Notes: generated by a model from the letters alone, not told the origin. A stretch of 64,000 bases of DNA from CAVXFS01 sp963761115 (GCA_963761115.1 CAVXFS010000005.1:372001-436000); one strand, 5' to 3'. Counted from the stretch's first letter, positions 52,950-61,873 are shown. Made by a program: numbers and translations.

Positions 52950-55334
52950 TCATTTTTTCAGGCACTGCTTTGGATCACGGTGTTGCAGCTTTGCCTGTTG
53001 TTCGCATTTGGCCTGCAGCTTCTCTTGCGCAGTTTGTGCTTTCACGGCATTTCCATGCTGCTTCACGACCTGATTTTGCGGTTGCGGCGGAGCCTGACGC
53101 TGCATCCGATCAGGTGGCGCAGTCTTGCGCTGCCCCTGTTGCTGCTTATCAACCTGTTGTTGACGCTCGGCTTGCTTCTGTTTTGCGGCCTGTTGCGCGC
53201 TGTTGGCCTTGCGCTGGCGCTGTTGTTGCTGCTGCTTATCAACCTGCTGTTGACGCTCGGCTTGTTTCTGTTTTGCGGCCTGTTGCGCGCTGTTGGCCTT
53301 GCGCTGGCGCTGTTGTTGCTGCTGCTTATCAACCTGCTGTTGACGCTCGGCTTGCTTCTGTTTTGCGGCCTGTTGCGCGCTGTTGGCCTTGCGCTGGCGC
53401 TGTTGTTGCTGCTGCTTATCAACCTGCTGTTGATGCTCGGCTTGTTTCTGTTTTGCGGCCTGTTGCGCGCTGTTGGCCTTGCGCTGGCGCAGTTGCTGTT
53501 GTTGCTTATCAACCTGCTGTTGACGCTCGGCTTGTTTCTGTTTTGCGGCCTGTTGCGCGCTGTTGGCCTTGCGCTGGCGCAGTTGCTGCTGCTGCGTATC
53601 GACCTGGCGTTGACGCTCGGCTTGCTTCTGCGCATCACGCTGAGCATTGTTGGTATTGCCTTTGCTCTTGTCGCCGCTTACGGGCGTGGACCGGGATCCG
53701 GGTTGGGTCGAGCGATCCTGCGGATTCGGTTGAGCAGGCGTGGCGGGGGACTTGTTACCACTGCGGCGTGATCCCGCTGCACGCGCATCGACCGAACCGG
53801 GCCGTTTACCCAGCACGCGCACTTTGCGCTCGGTCTTGTCATCGCGCTTGATGGCATCAGGCTCCAGCGCCCGTCCGGGATTCTTCTGCAATAACTGTTC
53901 GCGCGCGGCAAACGGTTTTACGGCAGGCGGCGGCGCATTGCGTGCGAACACCTTGCGCTCGAAAATCTTGCGCGCTGGTCGCACCTTGGCATCCTTGCCC
54001 GCGCCGAACACACTGCGCGCGCTCGGGGCAACCGGTGCATTACTGGTGACCTCGCCGCTGCTCAGCGCCCTTTTGTCGAGGTGTATCGCCGCATGCCGCA
54101 CCGGTTGCGCATTCACGAACACGTTCCTCGGCACCGCCGTGACGGCACCGGCAACCATGCGATTGGCATGGCGACCCTGGCGCACATCCTTCCTGCCACT
54201 GGAGTAGTCGTTGTAGACGTTGACGATGGTCGTGTTGTTGATCACCGTGTTGTTCACGTTGACGCGGCGGAAATAATCGCGGCTGGCATGATAGGACGGC
54301 ACATAGGCCTCACGCGGCCCCAGCGGGAACCAGCCGATCGGGGAACCGGTCGAGATCGACAGGCTCCAGTTGTTGCCGCCGATAAAGGCCACCAGTGCCG
54401 GCGCATACACCGGACGCACATGGCGCGGGCCCGGCACCCAGCCCCAGCGATTGGTCACATGGACCCAGCGTCCGTAGTGCGACGGGGCAAATCCCCACGG
54501 CGCGTCGTCCACCCAGGTCCAGCCCCACGGTTCCTGCCAGACCCAGTGCCCGTCGCGGTACGGAGCCCAACCGGCGTCGACGCTACTGGGGAACCAGACA
54601 GGGCCGTAGCTGCTCACCGGGCGCCAGTTGCCATACTTGTCCAGGTCGGCATAGCCGACCACATCGTCGTCCAGGTAACGCAGCGATGCGGAGCGGCTCA
54701 GGCGCAGGTCGCGATCGGAACAGAAACGATCGAAAGCATCCTCCGGCGGCATGCCGGTCAACTGGTAATCATGCAGGCTGGCATCATAGAAGTTCACATT
54801 ATCACCGGCGATCATCGGGAAGTTGGCATTCTCGCCATAGGCTTCACCTGCACCTTTGCGGACCTGGATGGTGGTGATGTTGTTGTTCGGGTCGACGTCG
54901 ATGCGATAGTTGCCCTCGCGGTTGATGGTGAACGCCAGCGTCGGCGTATCCACTTCGTATACCTGTCCGGGATAGAGGCGCCGCACGCCCAGGTTGAGCG
55001 TACCCTCGGACAACTGGAATTGTGCGATGTTATCGTCCAGGTTCAGGATCTCGACACCGGTGTTCGAACCGAGCCGGACTGCGGCGCTGCCGACCTGGAA
55101 TTCGGCCAGGGAGTTGTGATCGGACCACAGCCGGTCACCCCGGAACAGCGGACGGTTGCGCACCACGGTGACCCAGTCGTTCTCGCCGGCCGGAGAAAAA
55201 CTCACCTCGCCCTGGCTGAAGTTCAGGCGCGCCACGCGCCCGGGTGGATCGGCATATTCCGCGCGGGCAGACACAGTGCACAGCAGGAACAACAGCACGC
55301 CGACGAAGGCACGCAAGCGGGTTGGATTCGACAT
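52950..55334 (-). CDS. DUF6600/FecR-like exported protein with long Gln-rich repeat tail
   Basis: 794 residues. Signal peptide to about 25 (VSARAE). Residues 30-170 look like a FecR-type beta domain (GEVSFSPAGENDWVTV, RGDRLWSDHNSLAEFQVG). Residues ~200-370 are the aromatic DUF6600 region (DLDKYGNWRPVSSYGPVWFP, HWVWQEPWGWTWVDDAPWGFAPSHYGRW). After a linker, residues ~560-740 are a 30-residue repeat (RKANSAQQAAKQKQAERQQQ core) forming a Gln/Lys coiled coil, ending with a Cys-bearing tail. Envelope structural role inferred. Site 18 lies 166 bp upstream. Confidence 0.85.
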   Translation of the reverse strand: MSNPTRLRAFVGVLLFLLCTVSARAEYADPPGRVARLNFSQGEVSFSPAGENDWVTVVRNRPLFRGDRLWSDHNSLAEFQVGSAAVRLGSNTGVEILNLDDNIAQFQLSEGTLNLGVRRLYPGQVYEVDTPTLAFTINREGNYRIDVDPNNNITTIQVRKGAGEAYGENANFPMIAGDNVNFYDASLHDYQLTGMPPEDAFDRFCSDRDLRLSRSASLRYLDDDVVGYADLDKYGNWRPVSSYGPVWFPSSVDAGWAPYRDGHWVWQEPWGWTWVDDAPWGFAPSHYGRWVHVTNRWGWVPGPRHVRPVYAPALVAFIGGNNWSLSISTGSPIGWFPLGPREAYVPSYHASRDYFRRVNVNNTVINNTTIVNVYNDYSSGRKDVRQGRHANRMVAGAVTAVPRNVFVNAQPVRHAAIHLDKRALSSGEVTSNAPVAPSARSVFGAGKDAKVRPARKIFERKVFARNAPPPAVKPFAAREQLLQKNPGRALEPDAIKRDDKTERKVRVLGKRPGSVDARAAGSRRSGNKSPATPAQPNPQDRSTQPGSRSTPVSGDKSKGNTNNAQRDAQKQAERQRQVDTQQQQLRQRKANSAQQAAKQKQAERQQQVDKQQQQLRQRKANSAQQAAKQKQAEHQQQVDKQQQQQRQRKANSAQQAAKQKQAERQQQVDKQQQQQRQRKANSAQQAAKQKQAERQQQVDKQQQQQRQRKANSAQQAAKQKQAERQQQVDKQQQGQRKTAPPDRMQRQAPPQPQNQVVKQHGNAVKAQTAQEKLQAKCEQQAKLQHRDPKQCLKK
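53120..53640 (-). repeat. 90-bp tandem repeat inside the DUF6600 gene
   Basis: Six anchors at exact 90-bp steps (near 53146, 53236, 53326, 53416, 53506, 53596), nearly identical in the middle copies and more diverged at both edges. Encodes 30-residue Gln/Ala/Lys units and keeps frame, so copy-number change would only alter tail length. Confidence 0.92.
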
Positions 55335-55499
55335 GGCTTACTCCTTCTGATTGATTGTGCACATGGCCACCGGCATTACGCCGCGATGATGGCAGTTGCA
55401 ATGACCCGGCTCGGGTGCGCAGCAGTGAAACGTTATTGCACATGCAATTCGAAACGATGCCAACGATGGGGAAAAATACGCCCATTAAAAAACCCTGAC

Positions 55500-55515
55500 A
55501 GTGCGCTATCGCACA
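55500..55515. promoter_or_regulatory. Operator-like palindrome, site 18
   Basis: AGTGCG CTAT CGCACA (11 of 12), 166 bp upstream of the DUF6600 start at 55334. Confidence 0.6.
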
Positions 55516-55667
55516 TACCTTGAAATTCGTCAGCTTCCGCAGTCAATAGTTTCCCGCATCTTCGGCGATTAATATACCTGTGCTGTTGCAACAGGCTTCG
55601 CCACTGCAACCAGGCTGGCGCTTGCCGGGTGAATTGAATACCGCAATGTTGAGAATGGGGCCGGCAG

Positions 55668-55706
55668 AAGAATAAAGGCCAGAGGCGATATCATCGACCT
55701 CTGGCC
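55668..55706 (-). terminator. Terminator of the BON gene at 55752
   Basis: GGCCAGAGG (55677-55685) / CCTCTGGCC (55698-55706) with a 12-base loop; on the minus strand TTTATTCTT follows the stem. Confidence 0.7.
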
Positions 55707-55751
55707 CGGTTTGCTCAATCCGATGCAGGCTATGCATCAGCAGTCAGTACC

Positions 55752-56081
55752 TTACTTGTCTGTTTCGATCTTCAGATCACTCCAGACCGATCTTACGTGT
55801 TCGGTGTTGCGCGCCGTAGCGATAGCCGCATCGATCTCTGACTGGTTATTGGCAGTGCCGGTCAACCATACGACACCATCCTTGTCAGTCTCTACCGAGA
55901 TATGCTTCATGCTGCCAGGGTGATCTGCGGCAAGCTTGCTCTTGATCTTGGTTGTGATCACCGAGTCTTTTACCCATGTCATCGGGTGAGTACGGTTCGC
56001 ATCCGCATCTTCGGCATAGGCTGCAACCGGTGCCAGCAAGGTGCCGATGATGAAACAGGTTGTCGCGAGTTGGATTTTCAT
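55752..56081 (-). CDS. Periplasmic BON-domain protein (OsmY-like)
   Basis: 109 residues. Signal peptide to about 23 (AAYAED), then one BON domain (about 37-108: DSVITTKIKSKLAADHPGS, VETDKDGVVWLTGTANNQSEIDAAI, TEHVRSVWSDLKI). Soluble periplasmic, unlike the lipoprotein at 21195. Site 19 lies only 61 bp upstream, a typical promoter-proximal distance. Confidence 0.88.
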   Translation of the reverse strand: MKIQLATTCFIIGTLLAPVAAYAEDADANRTHPMTWVKDSVITTKIKSKLAADHPGSMKHISVETDKDGVVWLTGTANNQSEIDAAIATARNTEHVRSVWSDLKIETDK

Positions 56082-56141
56082 GTTCGTCTTTCTTCAGGTT
56101 TGGCAGGGAGTCGTATGTTGCAACTATTTCCATGGCCTATC

Positions 56142-56157
56142 TGTTCGCTGGCACACA
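56142..56157. promoter_or_regulatory. Operator-like palindrome, site 19
   Basis: TGTTCG CTGG CACACA (11 of 12), 61 bp upstream of the BON start at 56081. Confidence 0.6.
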
Positions 56158-56255
56158 TAAGGGAAATGTATATGGTGATGTGATGCTGCCATGGAGTCGC
56201 GCCATCAAGTGACTGGGCAGGCTGGCAGCAGCGCTGGAAATGAATACGCCAGATA

Positions 56256-56271
56256 AGTGCGCTAGCGAACA
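56256..56271. promoter_or_regulatory. Operator-like palindrome, site 20
   Basis: AGTGCG CTAG CGAACA (11 of 12), 108 bp upstream of the small gene at 56379. Confidence 0.6.
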
Positions 56272-56378
56272 GAACGCATATGCAAAGCAGAGGAAGATCA
56301 TCCTGTGCATCAATGGATGCACATCCGATGGCGGGTAAATCTGCCCACCTTGATACGATTTAATCAGGAGTATTGAAA

Positions 56379-56525
56379 ATGCTTGAAACCATTGCAGTCA
56401 TATTGATCATTCTCTGGGTGATCGGTCTGGTCTCTTCGTACACGATGGGCGGACTGATCCATATTCTGCTGGTCATCGCGATCGTGGTGATACTGGTGCG
56501 GGTCATTCAGGGTAGACGCCTGTAA
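56379..56525 (+). CDS. lmo0937-family small membrane protein
   Basis: 48 residues. CAGGAG (56366-56371) precedes ATG 56379. Two hydrophobic helices around the conserved GLVSSYTMGGLIHILLVIA and a basic VIQGRRL end identify the lmo0937/DUF5670 family of stress-associated small membrane proteins. Too short for many gene callers. Confidence 0.85.
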   Translation: MLETIAVILIILWVIGLVSSYTMGGLIHILLVIAIVVILVRVIQGRRL

Positions 56526-56643
56526 GCATCATGCAACTATTCAAGGCGGCATGGTGGGCGGGCAATCCGACCGGTTTGTTCACGATTTGTATTTTCGCCT
56601 TCACCACTGTCGATGCAAGTGGAATGTTAACCGAGGAGATGAA

Positions 56644-56856
56644 ATGAATTCAGTCAAGATATTGGCGATCGTACTGATCGTGGTGGGTGGTCTGGCCCTG
56701 GCCTATGGCGGATTTACTTACACCAAGGAAACGCATCAAGCCGATCTGGGCTCGATGCATTTGTCGATCAAGGACACCGAGACGGTCAACATCCCGGTGT
56801 GGGCTGGCGTGGGAGCATTGGTGGCGGGAGTGGTGCTGCTGGTGTTGCGCAAGTAA
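56644..56856 (+). CDS. DUF3185-family membrane protein
   Basis: 70 residues from ATG 56644 (GAGGAGAT site). Helix 1 (about 4-22), a polar loop with DLGSMHLSIKDTETVNIPVW, and helix 2 ending VLLVLRK fit DUF3185. Probably cotranscribed with the preceding 48-residue gene (118 bp apart). Confidence 0.85.
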   Translation: MNSVKILAIVLIVVGGLALAYGGFTYTKETHQADLGSMHLSIKDTETVNIPVWAGVGALVAGVVLLVLRK

Positions 56857-57019
56857 GTGTCTATACCTGGCGGATGAGGTCTTCTGCCATGGCTGAATAT
56901 ATATTCCCAGTGAAACCCGGCTAGCCGCATACCGGAGCTTTGCTGGCTTTGGCAATCCTGCCGCAATGAAATGACCGGCATGCACCTTTAACACGGTGTA
57001 ACCCGCAATGGAGAAAAGC

Positions 57020-57334
57020 ATGAAAAAATTATCTGATGAAGTTACCAGGGAACAATTGTTCACCGATTTCAGGGTGGTCGTGGCAGACGCGGAAGCGCTG
57101 CTGAAAGCGACTGCCAACCAGGGCGGCGAGAAGCTGATGGAGGTGCGCGCCAGGGCGGAGGAATCCCTGGGGATCGCGAAAGCCAGGTTGGCGGAAGCTC
57201 AGGAAGTGCTGCTGGTCAAAGCCAAAGCGGCAGCCAGGGCGAGTGACGAGTATGTGCACGAGAATCCCTGGGAATCAGTCGGTGCCGCTGCTGCTGTCGG
57301 CCTGTTGCTCGGATTGATCATCGGTCGCCGCTAG
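57020..57334 (+). CDS. ElaB/YqjD/DUF883-family membrane-anchored protein
   Basis: 104 residues from ATG 57020 (TGGAG site). A helical, charged N-terminal ~80 residues (VVVADAEALLKATANQGGEKLMEVRARAEE) leads to the family motif VHENPWESVGAAAAVGLLLGLIIGRR, a C-terminal membrane anchor. YqjD-like proteins can tether stationary-phase ribosomes to the membrane in E. coli; here the role is inferred. Confidence 0.9.
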   Translation: MKKLSDEVTREQLFTDFRVVVADAEALLKATANQGGEKLMEVRARAEESLGIAKARLAEAQEVLLVKAKAAARASDEYVHENPWESVGAAAAVGLLLGLIIGRR

Positions 57335-57367
57335 TCGCAGCGTTTGCTTGAGCCGCCCTTGGCGGCC

Positions 57368-57399
57368 GGCCCCTCTCCTTCCCCTGAAGGAGAGGGGCC
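57368..57399 (+). terminator. Strong hairpin after the DUF883 gene
   Basis: Perfect 13-bp stem GGCCCCTCTCCTT (57368-57380) / AAGGAGAGGGGCC (57387-57399), 6-base loop, 33 bp after the stop. No clear T-run directly after it. Confidence 0.6.
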
Positions 57400-57440
57400 A
57401 TGCTTTACTCATTATCGATTGCCAAAACATTCACGCCGGA

Positions 57441-57470
57441 AAAAATCCCCGGGCACCATGCCCGGGGTTT
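57441..57470. terminator. Bidirectional terminator between convergent genes
   Basis: CCCCGGGCA-CCA-TGCCCGGGG (57447-57467) flanked by AAAAAAT on the left and TTTATCTCATTTTA on the right, so it can end transcripts from both sides. Confidence 0.85.
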
Positions 57471-57481
57471 ATCTCATTTTA

Positions 57482-58645
57482 TTATTCGGATACTTGCGTA
57501 CCGACAATCTCGACTTCCACGCGACGGTCCGGTTGCAGGCAGGCGATCACTTTAGCGGTCACCATCCTGGACTTGCATTCATCGGGTGTCGTCACGGGAT
57601 CTGCGCCGTCTACTCCCGTGGCCGTGATCATGTCTGCAGGCATGCCGGAGTTCACCAGGTAAGCCTTGACCACATCGGCGCGGCGCTGCGAGAGGCTCAA
57701 GTTGTATGCATGCGAGCCGATGCGGTCAGTGTGCCCCGTTATCGTGATGGCTTCGAATCTGGCACCTTTCAAGGCTGCAGTGATCTTGTCGAGGTCCTGT
57801 TGGCCTGCGGGCAACAGCACAGCCTGGTCAAAACCGAACAGCGAATCTGCGGAAAAAGTCACCTTCTTCGGAACTGGTGGCGGTGGAGGTGGTGCAGCCA
57901 CGACTACCGGCCTGGGCGGAGGCGGAGGCGGCGGTGCGACCACCATCGGCTCGGGTGCTGGAGCGGCGGCACGGCGCGGAGCCGGTGTTGGTGCGCCGAA
58001 CCGATAGACCAGGCCGACCGAGACCATGTCTATGTCGCCTTTGTTGCCGACCGCATCGTTGACCCGGTAACGCTCCGCCTCGACACGCATGCCCAGCGAT
58101 TCAGTGAAATCGTACTGGACGCCCAGGCCGATCTTGGGGTTCCACTCGCGCTTGCTGGGATTGGGATTGGCCAGTGCGGGCACGAACCCGGTGCTGGTGA
58201 AATTGTCCCTGGCTTCAGCGTAATTCATGCCCACCCGGCCAAACACCGAAAATCTCTCAGTGATGGGCAGGGCACCGATCGCGTCGAGGTTCAGGCCCCT
58301 GAGCTTGATATTGCCGCTCAGTGTTCCAGAAAACGGTACCGCTGAGACTGCGGTAAAGCTGAACGTGCCGAGGTCGAAATAGCCGCCTTCGACAGCGAAA
58401 TACCGGTTGAAACTGTAGCCGCCAAACAGCTTGTAGCCGGTGTCGTGTTCATCATCGGTGATCGAACTCGTGGTGAGCCCGGCTCCCAGCATCTGGCTGG
58501 TGATCCGCGCATTGTCGATCTTTGATTTCGACTGGCCGATATTGGCACCGATATACCAGCCGGCATCGTCCGCCAGCGCAAATGGACTGGCAAGGATGGC
58601 CAGTGCAGCCAAGCCTAGAGTTCCTGATGCTATTGCTGATTTCAT
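57482..58645 (-). CDS. ompA: OmpA-type protein: N-terminal beta-barrel plus peptidoglycan-binding domain
   Basis: 387 residues from ATG 58645 (TTTGGAGAT site; an ATG four codons upstream is weaker). Signal peptide to about 25 (FALADD). An eight-strand barrel (GWYIGANIGQSK ... VSVGLVYRFG, to about 220) precedes a Pro/Ala hinge with poly-Pro runs. The OmpA domain follows (LFGFDQAVLLPAG, ITGHTDRIGSHAYNLSLSQRRA, Cys pair around KVIACLQPDRRVEV). Classical OmpA architecture; paralogous to 23479 (C-terminus) and 27413 (barrel). Confidence 0.92.
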   Translation of the reverse strand: MKSAIASGTLGLAALAILASPFALADDAGWYIGANIGQSKSKIDNARITSQMLGAGLTTSSITDDEHDTGYKLFGGYSFNRYFAVEGGYFDLGTFSFTAVSAVPFSGTLSGNIKLRGLNLDAIGALPITERFSVFGRVGMNYAEARDNFTSTGFVPALANPNPSKREWNPKIGLGVQYDFTESLGMRVEAERYRVNDAVGNKGDIDMVSVGLVYRFGAPTPAPRRAAAPAPEPMVVAPPPPPPPRPVVVAAPPPPPPVPKKVTFSADSLFGFDQAVLLPAGQQDLDKITAALKGARFEAITITGHTDRIGSHAYNLSLSQRRADVVKAYLVNSGMPADMITATGVDGADPVTTPDECKSRMVTAKVIACLQPDRRVEVEIVGTQVSE

Positions 58646-58690
58646 ATTTATCTCCAAAAGGATTAACCGGCGCTGATTAAGGTCTGTAGA

Positions 58691-60208
58691 TTACGGTGCA
58701 GGCACGTTGATGGTGCTGGGTGGGCCATTCAGGGCGATCGTGCCGGCAGTGGTCGCGCCGGCCAGTATGCGGCCGTTGAGTGTGACACTTCCCGCAGACG
58801 TGGCACTTCTGCCTGCCAGGATGGTGCCATTGAAGGTGATGCCCGAGCCGATAGTCACATCAAAAGTAGGCACCCAGAATACGTTCTTGGTTTGTGCACC
58901 GTTGGCCAACTCGATATCAGCGTTGACAGTCACCGACGAGCCGGCCTGGAACACCCAGACGGCATTCGCATCGCCGCCTGCGTCAAGAATGATATGGGCG
59001 CCGACCAGCATCGTGCTGCCGGAACAATAGACGCCCGGGGGGATGCCTGTAGGATAAACATACAAGGTGCCCAGGTCGGTCGTGCCCACGGCGGTCGTGC
59101 AGGCCAGCCCCTTGGCGGTGTTATAGGCGGACAGCAGGTCAGCCCTGGCCTGATGCGATATGGTGTCATTGATGTGTATCTCACCGTTTATCACGCCCGG
59201 CGGGAATCCCGTCATCGAAGTGCCCGGCTCCAGCGAAACGTCCCCGTTGATGACCGACGCGTTGGCGGTAGTGATCGCGGCGGTTGCCATGATGCCGAAG
59301 GTGCCGGCCGAACCCAGGTTCAGTGCGCCGGGCGCCAGTGTGGCACCGGTGGTGAAGGTCCATGGGTTCGGCATGGCTCCGGCGGCCAAAGCATTTCCTG
59401 CCAGGTCGGTGGCGCCGACAGTGATCGTGGCGGTATACAAGTCACCGGCCGGCAGCAGTGCCGACGGCGTGAATGTCGCGATCCTGCTGCCGGCGACATA
59501 ACTCACCGTGCCGGTGACGTTGCTGGCAAGCGTCGTGTTGACCAGTGTAAAAGTTGCCGTGGGGCATGCGATCGTCAGTCCGGTGGTACCGCAGATCGAT
59601 GCCGGATCCATGTCTTCGCTGAACGTTGCGTTGACCGTAGTGTTTCTATCCACACTGCCGGCACCATCGACCGGAGCGGTGAGCGTGACAGTAGGCGCCA
59701 CAGCATCGACGGCCGAGGCGGTAAAGGTCCAAACATAGCTGCTTGCCGCAGGCAGGGCGGCCTGGTTTCCCGCCAGCGGATTGCCCGCTTCGTCCTGGGC
59801 GCCGATGGTGATCGTGGCCGTGTAGCTGTCGCCCGGTGTCAGCGCGGCATGCGTGAATGTCGCCGTTTTGGAAGCGGCATCGTAGGTCACGTCGATAGCA
59901 GGGACAGCTGTGCTGGTCGTTGTGTCATATACCGTGAAGTTTGCCGGGATGATCGTTGCAAGGGCCATCGCCTCGGTGAAGGTCACCGTGATCGCCGCGT
60001 TGGCGGGCGCAACGACACTGCCATCGGCAGGTACGGAGGCCGTCACCCTGGGCTTGATCGTGTCGCTCAGGATCCCTGGCGCCAATGGCGGCAATCCTGC
60101 GCCGAGGACTGTATCCTGACCGCCTCCGCATCCCGCTAACGCAGCGGCCAGCAACAATGCCATCAGCCACTGCACCGGTCCGGTAATACTTTCACGATAT
60201 CTGTTCAT
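58691..60208 (-). CDS. Ice-binding-like (DUF3494) lipoprotein with two Ig-like domains
   Basis: 505 residues from ATG 60208 (GAGGGGA site). Lipobox LAGC near residue 26. Two bacterial Ig-like (Big_5) domains follow (about 50-165 and 170-290: RVTASVPADGSVV, ITVTFTEAM; TVTLTAPVDGAG, NATFSEDMD). The C-terminal ~210 residues are a DUF3494 beta-solenoid (NLGSAGTFGIMATAAITT, VINGDVSLEPG, VFQAGSSVTVNADI, GRILAGATTAGTIALNGP). DUF3494 proteins bind ice or act as adhesins. Site 21 lies 146 bp upstream. Confidence 0.88.
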   Translation of the reverse strand: MNRYRESITGPVQWLMALLLAAALAGCGGGQDTVLGAGLPPLAPGILSDTIKPRVTASVPADGSVVAPANAAITVTFTEAMALATIIPANFTVYDTTTSTAVPAIDVTYDAASKTATFTHAALTPGDSYTATITIGAQDEAGNPLAGNQAALPAASSYVWTFTASAVDAVAPTVTLTAPVDGAGSVDRNTTVNATFSEDMDPASICGTTGLTIACPTATFTLVNTTLASNVTGTVSYVAGSRIATFTPSALLPAGDLYTATITVGATDLAGNALAAGAMPNPWTFTTGATLAPGALNLGSAGTFGIMATAAITTANASVINGDVSLEPGTSMTGFPPGVINGEIHINDTISHQARADLLSAYNTAKGLACTTAVGTTDLGTLYVYPTGIPPGVYCSGSTMLVGAHIILDAGGDANAVWVFQAGSSVTVNADIELANGAQTKNVFWVPTFDVTIGSGITFNGTILAGRSATSAGSVTLNGRILAGATTAGTIALNGPPSTINVPAP

Positions 60209-60353
60209 TTGATTCCCCTCATCCAAATCTGATCACGAATAAAATCGGTGTTATCGAACGCCGCAAGGTTGGTTTGTCCGTATCGGTAACGGCGCCGCCC
60301 TGAGGCAATGCAATTTGTCAGTCGCAGTTATCCCACTTTCGCCGACGATACTC

Positions 60354-60369
60354 TGTGCGCTGTCACACA
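60354..60369. promoter_or_regulatory. Operator-like palindrome, site 21
   Basis: TGTGCG CTGT CACACA (11 of 12), 146 bp upstream of the ice-binding-like gene start. Confidence 0.6.
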
Positions 60370-60441
60370 TACGATGAATATTTTTGAATCCTGGGAGAAG
60401 TCTTGTTCGGATATATCTTGAGAGCGTTCTCCGGGTTATCC

Positions 60442-60474
60442 GTAGGCTGGGCTTCCGATGTCAGCCCGACCTAC
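60442..60474. repeat. Dispersed palindromic repeat at the end of the second Crp/Fnr gene
   Basis: GTAGGCTGGGCT (60442-60453) pairs imperfectly with AGCCCGACCTAC (60462-60473). It overlaps the stop codon of the minus-strand regulator and resembles the repeat at 62644-62710. Probably a transcription end or mRNA stability hairpin. Confidence 0.6.
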
Positions 60475-61193
60475 GAATGCAGGATGCGTTCGTAGGTTTC
60501 CTTGTCGGTCCGGTAGCAGCTGCAGGATGCGGCTTCCAGGCCGACGCTGTCGACTATCCTGACATTGCCCCGGCTATAGCTGATCAGTTTCTTCTTCTGC
60601 AACGCCCCTGCGGCCTTGGTGACGCCAACGCGGCGCACGCCCAGCATGTGCGCCAGGAATTCGTGGGTGATATGGAACTCGTCCGAATGCGCCCGGTCGC
60701 GGGTCATCAGCAGCCAGCGGGCCAGGCGTTCTTCCACCAGGTGGAAGCGGGTGCATGCAGCGGTCTGTGCCAGTTGACTCATCAATACCTGGGTGTAGCG
60801 CTTCAGATGCTGTTGCAGCACATCGCTGTGCTTGAGTTCGCTGCGGAAGCGAGCGGCATTCATGCGCCATGCAGGGCCGATACCCTGCACCACCACATGC
60901 AGCTGTGATTCAGCCACCCCAAGCATCAGGGGGATGCCAAACATGCCTTCATTGCCGACCAGGGCTACCTCCAGACTGCTGTGACTGTTGACCGGGGTGA
61001 CCAGTGAAATGAAGCTGTCGATGGGGAAATAGACGTAGTGTATCGTTTCCCCGGGCTCGCACAAGACGTTCCCAAAACCCAACTCGACCTGTTCGCAGCC
61101 TGACAGCACATGCTGGCGATCCGCGCGAGACAGAGCGGCGAGCAGGCGGTTTTCAGCGGGGACAGGCTTGGCAGACAACACTTTATTCCTCAC
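60471..61193 (-). CDS. Second Crp/Fnr-family transcriptional regulator
   Basis: 240 residues, the same architecture as 28213. The beta-roll has ALVGNEGMFGIPLML in place of the CRP cAMP cassette, and there is no Fe-S Cys cluster. The winged HTH has recognition segment GVRRVGVTKAAGAL (about 185-198), close to GVRREGVTEAAGKL of the first, and both end in a Cys-x-Cys-Tyr type tail (SCSCYR). The similar recognition helices suggest overlapping DNA targets, possibly the palindrome in this cluster. It has no palindrome upstream. Confidence 0.88.
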   Translation of the reverse strand: MRNKVLSAKPVPAENRLLAALSRADRQHVLSGCEQVELGFGNVLCEPGETIHYVYFPIDSFISLVTPVNSHSSLEVALVGNEGMFGIPLMLGVAESQLHVVVQGIGPAWRMNAARFRSELKHSDVLQQHLKRYTQVLMSQLAQTAACTRFHLVEERLARWLLMTRDRAHSDEFHITHEFLAHMLGVRRVGVTKAAGALQKKKLISYSRGNVRIVDSVGLEAASCSCYRTDKETYERILHS

Positions 61194-61280
61194 TCCGGAC
61201 AGTAATTAAAAAGTCCCTCACCGGCTGATATCACTGACCACGCTCATATGTATTCCATACCCGGACATGGGATTCCGTGT

Positions 61281-61682
61281 CTAATTGCCACGACGCTTAT
61301 CCTGGTGATCGTTCCGGCGATTGTCGTGGCGATCGTCGCGACGATTGCCATGTTGTTCCTGGTATCTCGGGGCATACTTGCTGTTGTACCAGCTATCATT
61401 CACAAACAGGACCCGCTGGTTGCAAGCATTGTATTGATGACAATGTTTGCGCCAGTGTTTGGCGTGGTCACGAGGCACTCGCAGATAGATCGGTGGACGA
61501 TCCATCGGCACCCGCTCGATTGCGATCGGCTGACGATAGATCACCTGCGGCTGCGGATAGCCGCCAATGTCGAGTTGGCCATAGAAGCCCGGCTGGCCGA
61601 TGCTGATGGAGACGCCAACGTCGGCAGCCAATGCCGAGGCGGAGGCGATAGTCAGTGTTGCTGCAAATAGAATGTGTTTCAT
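61281..61682 (-). CDS. Small exported basic protein, unknown
   Basis: 133 residues. CCAGGAGC precedes ATG 61682; signal peptide to about 20 (SALAAD). The mature protein begins VGVSISIGQPGFYGQLDIGGYPQPQVIY, then a basic Cys/His region (HAKHWRKHCHQYNACNQRVLFVNDSWY) and a charged low-complexity Arg/Asp/His tail. This resembles YXWGXW-type small periplasmic proteins. Site 22 lies 176 bp upstream. Confidence 0.75.
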   Translation of the reverse strand: MKHILFAATLTIASASALAADVGVSISIGQPGFYGQLDIGGYPQPQVIYRQPIAIERVPMDRPPIYLRVPRDHAKHWRKHCHQYNACNQRVLFVNDSWYNSKYAPRYQEQHGNRRDDRHDNRRNDHQDKRRGN

Positions 61683-61857
61683 GCGGATGCTCCTGGAGAT
61701 AGTGGTTCTGGTTAAATGTGAAATAGCACGGCAGTTGACCGTCTGTTGCTTTCCTGGGCCAGAAAAATCGATATGTTGTAGTGCCGGTGTCTACTCGCAA
61801 TGCACACGACAGTCCGGAATGTCGGTTTGGATTATGTGCCCGCAGTTCCAGATCATC

Positions 61858-61873
61858 TGTGCGGCAGCGAACA
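61858..61873. promoter_or_regulatory. Operator-like palindrome, site 22
   Basis: TGTGCG GCAG CGAACA (all arm positions fit), 176 bp upstream of the 61682 start. Confidence 0.6.

Noticed and set aside
53120..53640. Possible CRISPR or noncoding repeat array
   Set aside because: The 90-bp units keep an open minus-strand frame and encode a Gln-rich repeat of the DUF6600 protein.
52970..55523. Long plus-strand open frames opposite the DUF6600 gene
   Set aside because: They are antisense shadows caused by repeat composition; no ribosome binding sites, and the minus strand has a signal peptide and recognisable domains.
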